This document shows, piece by piece, positions 8,105-15,263 of a stretch of DNA of 54,547 nucleotides. The stretch is taken from positions 1-54,547 of the forward strand of contig NZ_JAHWGL010000023.1 in assembly GCF_019334315.1 (NCBI RefSeq), in the 5' to 3' direction. This DNA comes from Hymenobacter profundi. GTDB lineage: Bacteria > Bacteroidota > Bacteroidia > Cytophagales > Hymenobacteraceae. A program made the translations under genes and the position numbers. Under the pieces are notes generated by a model, which saw only the letters and a program-made list of their open reading frames with translations, was not told where the DNA came from and made no database searches. Each line of letters opens with the position of its first letter. Position 1 is the first letter of the stretch.

Positions 8105-8743
8105 TTAGTCGCAGAGCGTGGGCTTATCGGGTTGGCGGGCAAACTCAAACAGCGTAGCCAGCTGCGACCTGGTAATACGGTCGGTGGATAGGTCAAGGTT
8201 GTCCAGCTCAGCTTCGCGTACCCAACGGGCCCCTATGGTTTCCACGTTATCGTTGCCCAGCTCGCCGCCTACCACCTCACACAAAATACAACATTTGTAA
8301 ACGTACCAGGGTTGCGGCGGGTGTGGGTGCTGCTTCTTGTCGAACAAAGCCAACAGGCGCACGGCGCGCACGTGCAGGCCGGTTTCCTCTTCGGCTTCTT
8401 TTTCGGCTACTTCGAAGGGCGTCAGGCCCACGTCAGCCCAGCCGCCGGGTAGGGTCCAGCGGTTGTGGTCCATTTTTTCCTGCACCATCAGCACCTCGTC
8501 GGCACCCCGGAATACGACTGTTCGCACGTCTACCTTGGGGGTTTGGTAGCCGGTTTCGGAGGTGAAAAAGGCGGTTACTTTTTCCAATGGTTCTTCCGTC
8601 AGCCCGGCCACCATCTGCACGCTCAGCGCCCTGATTTCGGCGTACCGCTCTAAGTCGAAAGGGCTACCTTTTGAATATTCCAGACCCGTTTGCGCCAGCG
8701 CCTGCAAGCGCTGGGCAACGGTCAGCCACGTGGTTGTATCCAT
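8105..8743 (-). CDS. Nudix hydrolase with N-terminal Nudix_N-type extension
   Basis: Protein of 212 aa hydrolysing a nucleoside diphosphate linked to another group; the substrate cannot be told from sequence. An N-terminal helical stretch of about 65 residues (MDTTTWLTVAQRLQALAQTG, then YSKGSPFDLERYAEIR) is the type found before Nudix domains of the CDP-choline/ADP-ribose group. The Nudix box reads GWADVGLTPFEVAEKEAEEE followed by TGL. The second part (KEAEEETG) keeps the metal-binding glutamates. The first glutamate of the textbook G-x5-E box is Leu here, and Arg is Lys. Only 31 bp separate it from the upstream reductase gene, pointing to co-transcription. Confidence 0.88.
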   Translation of the reverse strand: MDTTTWLTVAQRLQALAQTGLEYSKGSPFDLERYAEIRALSVQMVAGLTEEPLEKVTAFFTSETGYQTPKVDVRTVVFRGADEVLMVQEKMDHNRWTLPGGWADVGLTPFEVAEKEAEEETGLHVRAVRLLALFDKKQHPHPPQPWYVYKCCILCEVVGGELGNDNVETIGARWVREAELDNLDLSTDRITRSQLATLFEFARQPDKPTLCD

Positions 8744-8774
8744 AGTGGAAGGTAGGCAAATGCTAGCTCGACTG

Positions 8775-9887
8775 CTAATCTATTTCGATGACGACATCCT
8801 TGGTGAGCGGGTGCGCCACGCACACCAACACGTAGCCTTTTTCCATTTCGGAGTCTGATAGCCCTTCGCGCTCATCCAGGTGTACCTTGCCGCTCAGGCA
8901 CTTACCACGGCAGGCGGTGCACAGGCCCGCCTGGCAAGAGTAGGGCAGGTCGATATCCAGGTCGAGGGCCGCTTCCAGAATGGTTTGGTCGGGCGCTACG
9001 TCGAACTGGTACTCGCTGCCTTCGTACTGCACGGTCACTTTGCGGGTAGCCGAGGCGTCGTCATCATCGGCCGTCGATACGTCGCCGTGGCCGTTGGGCT
9101 GAGCAGCGGCGGTTTCGGCCGAGTCGGCAGCCGCCACGAAACTCTCGCGGTGAATCTGCGCGGCCGGTACGCCCAGTAGGTCCAGAGCGGCGCGAGCTTC
9201 GGTCATCATACCCTCCGGGCCGCACATGTAATACTCTGCCGACTGCACTGAGGCACTGGTGTGGCGCTGCTCCAGAATACGCAGCAGCATGGTGCGGTTG
9301 AGGCGACCAATATACTTGTGCGGCTGCCCGCTGGCGGGCGTGTGCGGCTGACTGTACACGTGCTCCACCTGCAAGCGCCCACCCGACTGCGCCTCTAGCT
9401 GGGCCAGCTGCTGCCGGAAAATCACCGATTCTTCGGTGCGGTTGCCGTACACGAGCAGCACCCGGCTCTGGGGTTCTTCGCGTAGCACGGCTTTCAGGAT
9501 GCTCATCAGCGGGGTGATGCCACTGCCGGCCCCAACGAGTACCAGCGAGCGAGTCACGCCGGGGTTGGGTTGCAGGGTGAAGTTGCCCAGCGGCGCCATG
9601 GCCTCTACTTGCTGCCCTACCCGCACCGTGTCTAGGAGGTAGTTGCTGACCAGGCCACCGGCCACCCGCTTCACCGTGACGGCTAGGCGCGGGGCCTCGC
9701 CGGGGGTGCTGCTGAGCGAGTAGGCCCGGCGCTCTTTCTTGCCGCCGGGGCCGCAGGGCAGAATCAGGGTCAGGAACTGGCCGGGCTGACTGGCAATGGG
9801 CTGGCGGTCGGGGCTTTCGAGGTAGATGGTAACGGCGTCGGGCGCTTCCTGGGTGAGGTCAACGACGTTCAGCGTGAGGTAAGACAT
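8775..9887 (-). CDS. PaaE-like flavin/2Fe-2S reductase
   Basis: Soluble electron-transfer protein, 370 aa, passing electrons from NAD(P)H through FAD to a plant-type 2Fe-2S cluster. Domain order is FAD-binding (RAYS at 54-57), NAD(P)-binding (GAGSGITP at 119-126, CGPEGM at 222-227), an acidic linker (about 255-282), and a C-terminal ferredoxin domain with ligands C318, C323, C326 and C356 (spacing 4, 2, 29). The layout matches phenylacetyl-CoA epoxidase reductase PaaE and related hydroxylase reductases. No paaABC genes are near, so the partner oxygenase is unknown. It is the first gene of the group with the Nudix and M3 peptidase genes and is divergent from the M23 gene. Confidence 0.9.
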   Translation of the reverse strand: MSYLTLNVVDLTQEAPDAVTIYLESPDRQPIASQPGQFLTLILPCGPGGKKERRAYSLSSTPGEAPRLAVTVKRVAGGLVSNYLLDTVRVGQQVEAMAPLGNFTLQPNPGVTRSLVLVGAGSGITPLMSILKAVLREEPQSRVLLVYGNRTEESVIFRQQLAQLEAQSGGRLQVEHVYSQPHTPASGQPHKYIGRLNRTMLLRILEQRHTSASVQSAEYYMCGPEGMMTEARAALDLLGVPAAQIHRESFVAAADSAETAAAQPNGHGDVSTADDDDASATRKVTVQYEGSEYQFDVAPDQTILEAALDLDIDLPYSCQAGLCTACRGKCLSGKVHLDEREGLSDSEMEKGYVLVCVAHPLTKDVVIEID

Positions 9888-10090
9888 GCTGGTAAACTTA
9901 GAAACTGGGAATTCGATATAGCACTGGTGGCGTGGGCCAACCGTTTGGGGGGCACAAAGTACGGGATTCCCCGGCGGATGGCGTAGCTTCTGTTGGTATT
10001 TACGTGCTTTGCGGACCGCTGGTACTGTATTCGTCCTTTAAGTTCAGCTTCTTTCTTCTTACCTGCTTTCAACATTCAACTTCCTACCCT

Positions 10091-10786
10091 ATGCCTTCTC
10101 CCCTTGCCGAGCTGTTGGAGCGTCACCAACACGAGTTTGGGCCGGTACTCCCCGTCGACCTGAGCGCACCCGATGTGGCCCGCCTCGATTTCACGGCTGC
10201 CAATCCACTTTTAACTGATACCAACCTACGCGATACGGATGCGTTTTCGGACCTAGTAGCGCGTCTGCTGGCTGCCCAACAGGCTGATATTGGGGTAGGC
10301 GGCTACCTCGAAAACCGCGTGATTTACCGCCGCAGCCCTACCCTCTTCGCCGACGACAGCGCTCCGGCCCGCTCCCTGCACCTAGGCGTGGATGTGTGGC
10401 TGCGCGCCGGTACGCCCGTATTGGCGCCGCTCGATGCCGTAGTGCACAGCCTGGCCGACAATGCCAACTTTGGCGACTACGGTCCTACCATCATTCTGCA
10501 ACACCAGCTCGAAGACACAGTTTTCTACACCCTCTACGGCCACCTCACTCGCCGCGAAACGGCCCTGCTGCGCCCCGGCATGACCATCGCGCAAGGCACC
10601 ACCTTTGCCGAGGTAGGCCCTCCGCCCGAAAACGGCGACTGGCCCCCACACCTGCACTTTCAGGTAATAGCCGACATGCAAGGCCGCCAAGGAGACTTTC
10701 CCGGCGTGGCCGCGCCGGCAGAGCGTGACCAGTGGGCTGCGCTTTGCCCCGATCCCAACCTGGTTTTGCAAAGCCAATGGCTGTAA
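10091..10786 (+). CDS. M23-family (LytM) metallopeptidase-like protein
   Basis: Protein of 231 aa with a peptidoglycan endopeptidase fold. The LytM motifs are present: HLGVD (H97, D101), YGHL (H151) and HLHF (H189); H97, D101 and H189 would bind zinc. I chose the ATG at 10091 because the frame extending to 9932 runs through the promoter region. No signal peptide is seen with this start, which is unusual for a cell-wall enzyme. In related genomes similar M23 domains occur fused to aminotransferase or kinase enzymes, so a non-wall role is possible. It is divergent from the PaaE-like gene (203 bp gap) and convergent with the FtsX-like gene. Confidence 0.8.
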   Translation: MPSPLAELLERHQHEFGPVLPVDLSAPDVARLDFTAANPLLTDTNLRDTDAFSDLVARLLAAQQADIGVGGYLENRVIYRRSPTLFADDSAPARSLHLGVDVWLRAGTPVLAPLDAVVHSLADNANFGDYGPTIILQHQLEDTVFYTLYGHLTRRETALLRPGMTIAQGTTFAEVGPPPENGDWPPHLHFQVIADMQGRQGDFPGVAAPAERDQWAALCPDPNLVLQSQWL

Positions 10787-10870
10787 GTTTGGTTGGAGAG
10801 GGGGTAGGGAAGTCGATTGAGTTCCTGGATTGATGACGGACCCCTAACCCATTTAAAGCTGGCACCTTGC

Positions 10871-10938
10871 CTTTATTCTGACAAAAAGGGTCAGCCGCTG
10901 AATGCATTCAGCGGCTGACCCTTTTTGTCAGAATAAAG
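10871..10938. terminator. Perfect 68-bp palindrome, bidirectional terminator
   Basis: 34-bp arms meet with no spacer at ATGCAT (centre 10904/10905). The stem GGGTCAGCCGCTGAATG and its complement is followed by TTTTTG on either strand, so it can terminate both the M23 gene (plus) and the FtsX-like gene (minus, whose stop is only 8 bp away). I found no mismatch. Confidence 0.88.
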
Positions 10939-10945
10939 ACTTACA

Positions 10946-12163
10946 CTAATCAAATTTGATGGCTGTAACCGGCCGAATCCGCGAGATAAGGTAGGTAGGC
11001 ACCAGCACGGCCAGCAGCGAGGCCAAGAAGGTGGCCACGTTCAGCACCACAATGATAAACAGGTCCCAGTGAATCGGCACACGGTCCATATAGTAGTTCT
11101 CGGGGTCGAGGGGGATGACGTGGAAAAAGTACTGCACCGCGCAGAATCCCAGCCCAATCACGTTGCCCCACAGCATGCCACGCACCGTGAGGCTCAGGCC
11201 GCGGAAGAAAAACATGCTCCGAATCTGGTTGTCGGTGGCCCCAATGGCCTTCAGCACCCCAATCATGTTGGTGCGCTCCAGAATCATGATGAAGATGGTG
11301 GCAATCATATTGAACGTTGCCACTACAATAATGAGTACCAGGAAGATAACCACGTTGCGGTTGAGCAGCTTCAGCCAGTCAAATAGTTGCTGATACTGCT
11401 CCGTAATTTTGTCGAGCTTTAGGTCGTAAGGTAGCTGCTCGTACATATTGTCGGCCACCGGGTTGAGCTGCTGGAAGTCGCGCAGCACCACTTCCATACC
11501 GCCCACCAGCGAATCGGGCCAGGCGCGCAGGTCGCGGATCTGCCGAATATCGCCAATAACATACACCTCGTCGAACTCGTCGAGGCCGGTTTGGTAGATA
11601 CCGCTGACCTTGAAGCGCCGGATGCGGGGCGGGTTCTGGATGAAGTAAAACAGTGCCTCGTCGCCTACCTTCAGGCGCAGCTTGTCGGCCACCTTGCGCG
11701 AGAGCAGCACGTCGTCGCTGGCAGCCGTGTCGGGAAACGTCAGGAACTTGCCGGCCACCAGGTTCTGGCGCATAGGCGAGCTACCGGCCTGCGGCTCGTC
11801 GATGCCCTTGAGCACCACGCCCAGCACCTCATCGCGGGTTTTAATGATGGCCGTTTTGATGGCAAACGGCTGCACAGTTTTCACCTGCGGAAACGTACGC
11901 AGCTCCTGCGTCAGCCGCTGCCCGTTGATGGGCGCCACCTCCAGGGAGTTGTTGGTATCGTACTTGGTGATTTGCAGGTGCGCCCCGAACGAGAAAATCT
12001 TATTCTGAATTTCGTTGCGGAAGCCTTCCAGGATGGCAAACGACACAATCATCACCGCCAAGCCCATGGCAATGCTGATAATGGCTATTTTTGTCACCGA
12101 CGAGGTAAAAGAACCTGAGTCGGCCCCATCAATCTTGTGGGATATGTACTGCGAGACGTTCAC
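10946..12163 (-). CDS. FtsX/LolE-like ABC transporter permease
   Basis: Inner-membrane protein, 405 aa, of the MacB/LolCE/FtsX class. An N-terminal membrane helix (IAIISIAMGLAVMIVSFAIL) precedes a large periplasmic domain (about 50-265). Three C-terminal helices follow: VVIFLVLIIVVATFNMIATI, the GMLWGNVIGLGFC region, and LFIIVVLNVATFLASLLAVL. The cytoplasmic loop ERTNMIGVLKAIGATDNQIR is the conserved contact with the ATPase. It is most like the lipoprotein-releasing LolC/LolE subunits, which pull lipoproteins from the inner membrane. The start codon is GTG at 12163. No ATPase or second permease gene is adjacent, so the partner is encoded elsewhere. Only 50 bp separate it from the divergent NamZ-like gene. 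Confidence 0.88.
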   Translation of the reverse strand: MNVSQYISHKIDGADSGSFTSSVTKIAIISIAMGLAVMIVSFAILEGFRNEIQNKIFSFGAHLQITKYDTNNSLEVAPINGQRLTQELRTFPQVKTVQPFAIKTAIIKTRDEVLGVVLKGIDEPQAGSSPMRQNLVAGKFLTFPDTAASDDVLLSRKVADKLRLKVGDEALFYFIQNPPRIRRFKVSGIYQTGLDEFDEVYVIGDIRQIRDLRAWPDSLVGGMEVVLRDFQQLNPVADNMYEQLPYDLKLDKITEQYQQLFDWLKLLNRNVVIFLVLIIVVATFNMIATIFIMILERTNMIGVLKAIGATDNQIRSMFFFRGLSLTVRGMLWGNVIGLGFCAVQYFFHVIPLDPENYYMDRVPIHWDLFIIVVLNVATFLASLLAVLVPTYLISRIRPVTAIKFD

Positions 12164-12213
12164 TGCCGTAAAGCTACGCGTCTGCGGGCAGTTTTCTAGC
12201 CCCTTTTCTTGTC

Positions 12214-13434
12214 ATGACAGTTTCCTTTCTTCCCGGCCTGCTGAGCCTCGCCCTACTCGCCACCGATTGCAGCCGCACCGCCCCGCCCGCAACGGTCACT
12301 CCGCCTACCCCGCCGGCGCCTGCTAGCGCAGCCCCTGTGGCTCCCGCGTTGCAGGTAGGCGCGGCGCAGTTCAGCCGCTACCTGCCCCAGCTGAAAGGTA
12401 AACGCGTGGGTTTGGTGGTCAATCAAACTTCGCGCGTGGGCCAGGCCTACCTCGTAGATACGCTGCTGGCGCAGGGGGTAGGCGTGAAAACGATTTTCGC
12501 GCCCGAGCACGGTTTCCGGGGAGAGGCGGCCGACGGTGCCACCATCAAGGATGGCAAAGATGCCCGCAGCGGCCTGCCGGTGCGCAGCCTCTACGGCGCC
12601 ACCAAAAAGCCTACCCCCGAGATGCTGCAAGACTTGGATGTGTTGATTTTCGACATCCAAGACGTGGGCACGCGCTTCTACACCTTCATCAGCACGCTGC
12701 ACTATGTGATGGAAGCCGCCGCCGAGCAGGGTAAGGAAGTGGTAGTGCTGGACCGCCCCAACCCCAATGGCTGGTACGTGGATGGCCCCGTGCTGGACCC
12801 GGCGCTCAAGTCCTTCGTCGGCCTCGACCCGCTACCCATCGTGCACGGCCTCACGGTAGGCGAGCTGGCCCAGATGCTGAATGGCGAGAATTGGCTGGCT
12901 GGCGGCGTACAGTGCAAGCTTACGGTGGTGCCGGTGGCGGGCTACACCCACGCCACGCGCTACGAGCTACCGGTGCGTCCCTCCCCCAACCTACCCACCG
13001 CGCAGAGCGTAGCCCTCTACCCCTCGCTGTGTCTTTTTGAGGGCACCGATGTGAGCGTAGGCCGCGGCACCAACACGCCATTCGAGATTTTGGGTAGTCC
13101 CAAACAACCCGCCTCGCGACCCTTCACGTTTGTGCCTACCCCCAACCCTGGCTCCACCGATCCACCGCAAAAAGGTCAGACCTGCCGCGGTGTGAACCTG
13201 CACGATGCGAAGGTAGAAGGCTTCACGCTTCGCTACCTGCTTGATTTCTACCAGCAAAGCACCGCCAAAGACCAGTTTTTCAACAAAGGCTTCGAGCGGC
13301 TGGCTGGCACCAAGGAGCTGCGCCCGCAAATTATTGCTGGCAAAACCGAGGCAGAAATTCGCAAATCGTGGGAGCCGGGGCTAAGCCAGTACAAGCAACT
13401 GCGCAAAAAGTATTTGCTGTATCCTGAATCGTAG
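12214..13434 (+). CDS. DUF1343 exo-beta-N-acetylmuramidase (NamZ-like)
   Basis: Protein of 406 aa, probably removing N-acetylmuramic acid from peptidoglycan fragments during wall recycling, as shown for NamZ of Bacillus and Tannerella (GH171). Family blocks include KRVGLVVNQTSRVG, IFAPEHGFRGEAADG, DVLIFDIQDVGTRFYTFIST, VLDRPNPNGWYVDGPVLD and SPNLPTAQSVALYPSLCLFEG with VSVGRGT. The N-terminus is hydrophobic (LPGLLSLALLATDC) and followed by a Pro/Ala/Thr-rich linker, suggesting export. The would-be lipobox LATDC has Asp before Cys, which is atypical, so lipidation is doubtful. The stop codon overlaps the first bases of a family-B repeat. Confidence 0.9.
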   Translation: MTVSFLPGLLSLALLATDCSRTAPPATVTPPTPPAPASAAPVAPALQVGAAQFSRYLPQLKGKRVGLVVNQTSRVGQAYLVDTLLAQGVGVKTIFAPEHGFRGEAADGATIKDGKDARSGLPVRSLYGATKKPTPEMLQDLDVLIFDIQDVGTRFYTFISTLHYVMEAAAEQGKEVVVLDRPNPNGWYVDGPVLDPALKSFVGLDPLPIVHGLTVGELAQMLNGENWLAGGVQCKLTVVPVAGYTHATRYELPVRPSPNLPTAQSVALYPSLCLFEGTDVSVGRGTNTPFEILGSPKQPASRPFTFVPTPNPGSTDPPQKGQTCRGVNLHDAKVEGFTLRYLLDFYQQSTAKDQFFNKGFERLAGTKELRPQIIAGKTEAEIRKSWEPGLSQYKQLRKKYLLYPES

Positions 13435-13524
13435 GGGCGCCTTGCAGGCGCCCGTCGTCCGCGCTGCATCATAGCCCCTTTCAAACCTTTTGTTCAACGA
13501 TGGGTGCGTGCAACGCGCCCCTAC
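13431..13524. repeat. Family-B hairpin element, copy 2
   Basis: A 94-bp imperfect inverted repeat filling the gap between the NamZ-like gene and fmt. The outer arms are GTAGGGGCGC and GCGCCCCTAC. The interior has GTCGTCCGCGCTGCAT and GTTCAACGA as in the copy at 60-157, but the arms differ and still pair. It ends 5 bp before the fmt ATG. Confidence 0.75.
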
Positions 13525-13529
13525 CCTGT

Positions 13530-14477
13530 ATGCTTCGAATTATTTTCATGGGCACGCCCGATTTTGCGGTGCCTACATTAGAAACACTGCTTACCTGGCC
13601 CGGCTGCGAAGTGGTAGCCGTGATAACGGCGCCCGACAAACCCGCCGGACGTGGCCGACAGCTCCAGGAGTCGGCCGTGAAGCAAGCGGCGGTGGCGCAC
13701 GGCGTGCCGGTGCTACAACCCACCAACCTGAAGTCGCCGGCGTTTCAGGAGGAGCTGCGCAGCTACGCCGCCGATTTGCAGGTGGTCGTAGCGTTTCGGA
13801 TGCTGCCCGAGGCCGTGTGGGCCATGCCTCGTTTGGGTTCTTTGAACATTCATGCTTCGCTCCTACCTCAGTACCGGGGCGCGGCGCCCATCAACTGGGC
13901 ACTTATTGAGGGCGAAACCCAAACCGGCGTCACGTCCTTTTTCCTGCAACACGAAATTGACACCGGCGACCTGATTTTGCAGGATGTGGTCGACATTAAG
14001 CCCGAGGACGACTTCGGCTCGCTCTACGAAAAGCTGAAAGTAGCTGGGGCGGCGCTGGCCCTACGTACGGTGCAGGCCGTAGCAGCCGGCAACGTACCCA
14101 CCACGCCCCAATCACACAGCCCTACCCTACGCACAGCTCCCAAAATCAGCAAGGAAACCGGCCGACTAGATTTCCAGCAGCCCGCGCTGGCGTTGGTGAA
14201 CCGCATTCGCGGCCTGTCGCCCTTCCCCACAGCTTTCACGCAGTTGCCCGACGGACGCACGCTAAAAATCTTCCGCGCCCGCGTGGTGACGCCCGAGGAG
14301 GCCATCACGCCCCAACCCGCCGTACCCGGTTCCTGGGCCACCGATGGCCGCACCTACCTGCGCATTGCCACTACGGCTGGCATGCTCGACCTACTTGACG
14401 TGCAACTGGAGGGTAAAAAACGCATGCCCATACAGGACTTTCTGCGTGGGTTTAACAGTGAACTGTTGAAGTCGTGA
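13530..14477 (+). CDS. fmt: Methionyl-tRNA formyltransferase
   Basis: Cytoplasmic enzyme, 315 aa, transferring a formyl group from 10-formyl-THF to initiator Met-tRNA. The start MLRIIFMGTPDFAVP at 13530 is the standard family N-terminus; the upstream in-frame ATG at 13500 lies in a repeat and is rejected. Catalytic residues are N107, H109 and D144, in SLNIHASLLPQYRGAAPINW and HEIDTGD. The C-terminal tRNA-binding domain follows from about residue 205 (IRGLSPFPTAF). It lies upstream of folA on the same strand, both tied to one-carbon metabolism, with a family-A repeat between them. Confidence 0.97.
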   Translation: MLRIIFMGTPDFAVPTLETLLTWPGCEVVAVITAPDKPAGRGRQLQESAVKQAAVAHGVPVLQPTNLKSPAFQEELRSYAADLQVVVAFRMLPEAVWAMPRLGSLNIHASLLPQYRGAAPINWALIEGETQTGVTSFFLQHEIDTGDLILQDVVDIKPEDDFGSLYEKLKVAGAALALRTVQAVAAGNVPTTPQSHSPTLRTAPKISKETGRLDFQQPALALVNRIRGLSPFPTAFTQLPDGRTLKIFRARVVTPEEAITPQPAVPGSWATDGRTYLRIATTAGMLDLLDVQLEGKKRMPIQDFLRGFNSELLKS

Positions 14478-14482
14478 AGTTC

Positions 14483-14582
14483 TGTCATCCTGAGCTTGCG
14501 AAGGATCTTCTCACGAAAGAACAGCAGGCGTAAGAATGACTCGTTCTGCGAGCATAAGGTCCTTCGCAAGCTTAGGATGACA
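14483..14582. repeat. Family-A hairpin element between fmt and folA
   Basis: A 100-bp imperfect inverted repeat bounded by TGTCATCC and GGATGACA. The inner arms CTTGCGAAGGATCTTCT and AAGGTCCTTCGCAAGC pair. The flanks carry short GTGAA-type runs. It occupies most of the 140-bp gap. Confidence 0.8.
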
Positions 14583-14617
14583 CGCGTATTTTGTTCACCA
14601 CTTCACCACCTTACCTC

Positions 14618-15103
14618 ATGATAGCCCTCATCGTAGCCGTAGCCGAAAACGGCGTTATCGGCCAAGAAAATACCTTACCCTGGCACCTGCCCAACGACCT
14701 CAAGCATTTCAAGCAACTCACTTCAGGTCACCCCATTGTAATGGGCCGTCGCACGTTTGAGTCGATCGGCAAGCCCTTGCCCAACCGGCAAAACATCGTG
14801 GTGACGCGGCAAACCGACTGGCAGCCCACAGGCTGCGAAATGGCCAATTCCGTACCCGCCGCAGTGGAGTTAGCCCAGACCTTCGACGAGGATATTTTTA
14901 TCATTGGCGGAGCTGAAATCTACCGCCAAGCCCTACCCACCGCCGACACTATTTTCCTCACGGAGGTACACCAAACCGTGGAGGGCGACGCCCTTTTCCC
15001 CGACCTCAACCGCACCGAATGGCAGGAAGAAACCCGCGAGCGGCACGAGCCCGACCTCAAGCACGCCTTCCCCTACAGCTTTGTGACGTTGCGGAGGAGG
15101 TAG
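14618..15103 (+). CDS. folA: Dihydrofolate reductase
   Basis: Cytoplasmic NADPH-dependent reduction of dihydrofolate to tetrahydrofolate, 161 aa, the usual length of chromosomal bacterial enzymes. The sequence shows IVAVAENGVIG, then LPWHLPNDLKHFK with the catalytic acid D27, VMGRRTFESIGKPLPNR (NADPH site) and IIGGAEIYRQAL. I use the ATG at 14618 because MIALIVAVAENGVIG is the normal N-terminus; a TTG at 14591 is in frame but unlikely. It is convergent with porU2, and both stop codons lie inside one long inverted repeat. Confidence 0.96.
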   Translation: MIALIVAVAENGVIGQENTLPWHLPNDLKHFKQLTSGHPIVMGRRTFESIGKPLPNRQNIVVTRQTDWQPTGCEMANSVPAAVELAQTFDEDIFIIGGAEIYRQALPTADTIFLTEVHQTVEGDALFPDLNRTEWQEETRERHEPDLKHAFPYSFVTLRRR

Positions 15104-15263
15104 GGAGTGGCTGAATGAATAAAAGTAGCCTGTCATCCTGAGCGGAGCGAAGGACCTTATGCCAGTTGAACGATTATCGTACTAACGACTCGTTCTACCG
15201 TGAGAAGGTCCTTCGCAAGCTCAGGATGACAGGCTACTTTTATTCATTCAGTCACTCGCTACC
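15099..15263. repeat. Extended family-A inverted repeat between folA and porU2
   Basis: The element core (15131-15231, TGTCATCCTG to CAGGATGACA) is framed by 32-bp flanks that are also inverted copies of each other with about two mismatches. Each flank includes the stop codon of the adjacent gene (folA at 15101-15103, porU2 at 15259-15261) and reads CTGAATGAATAAAAGTAGCC toward the core. It probably terminates both convergent genes. Confidence 0.82.

Noticed and set aside
10091..10786. M23 protein as a secreted cell-wall hydrolase
   Set aside because: Motifs fit, but no signal peptide is present from the supported start, so export is not claimed.
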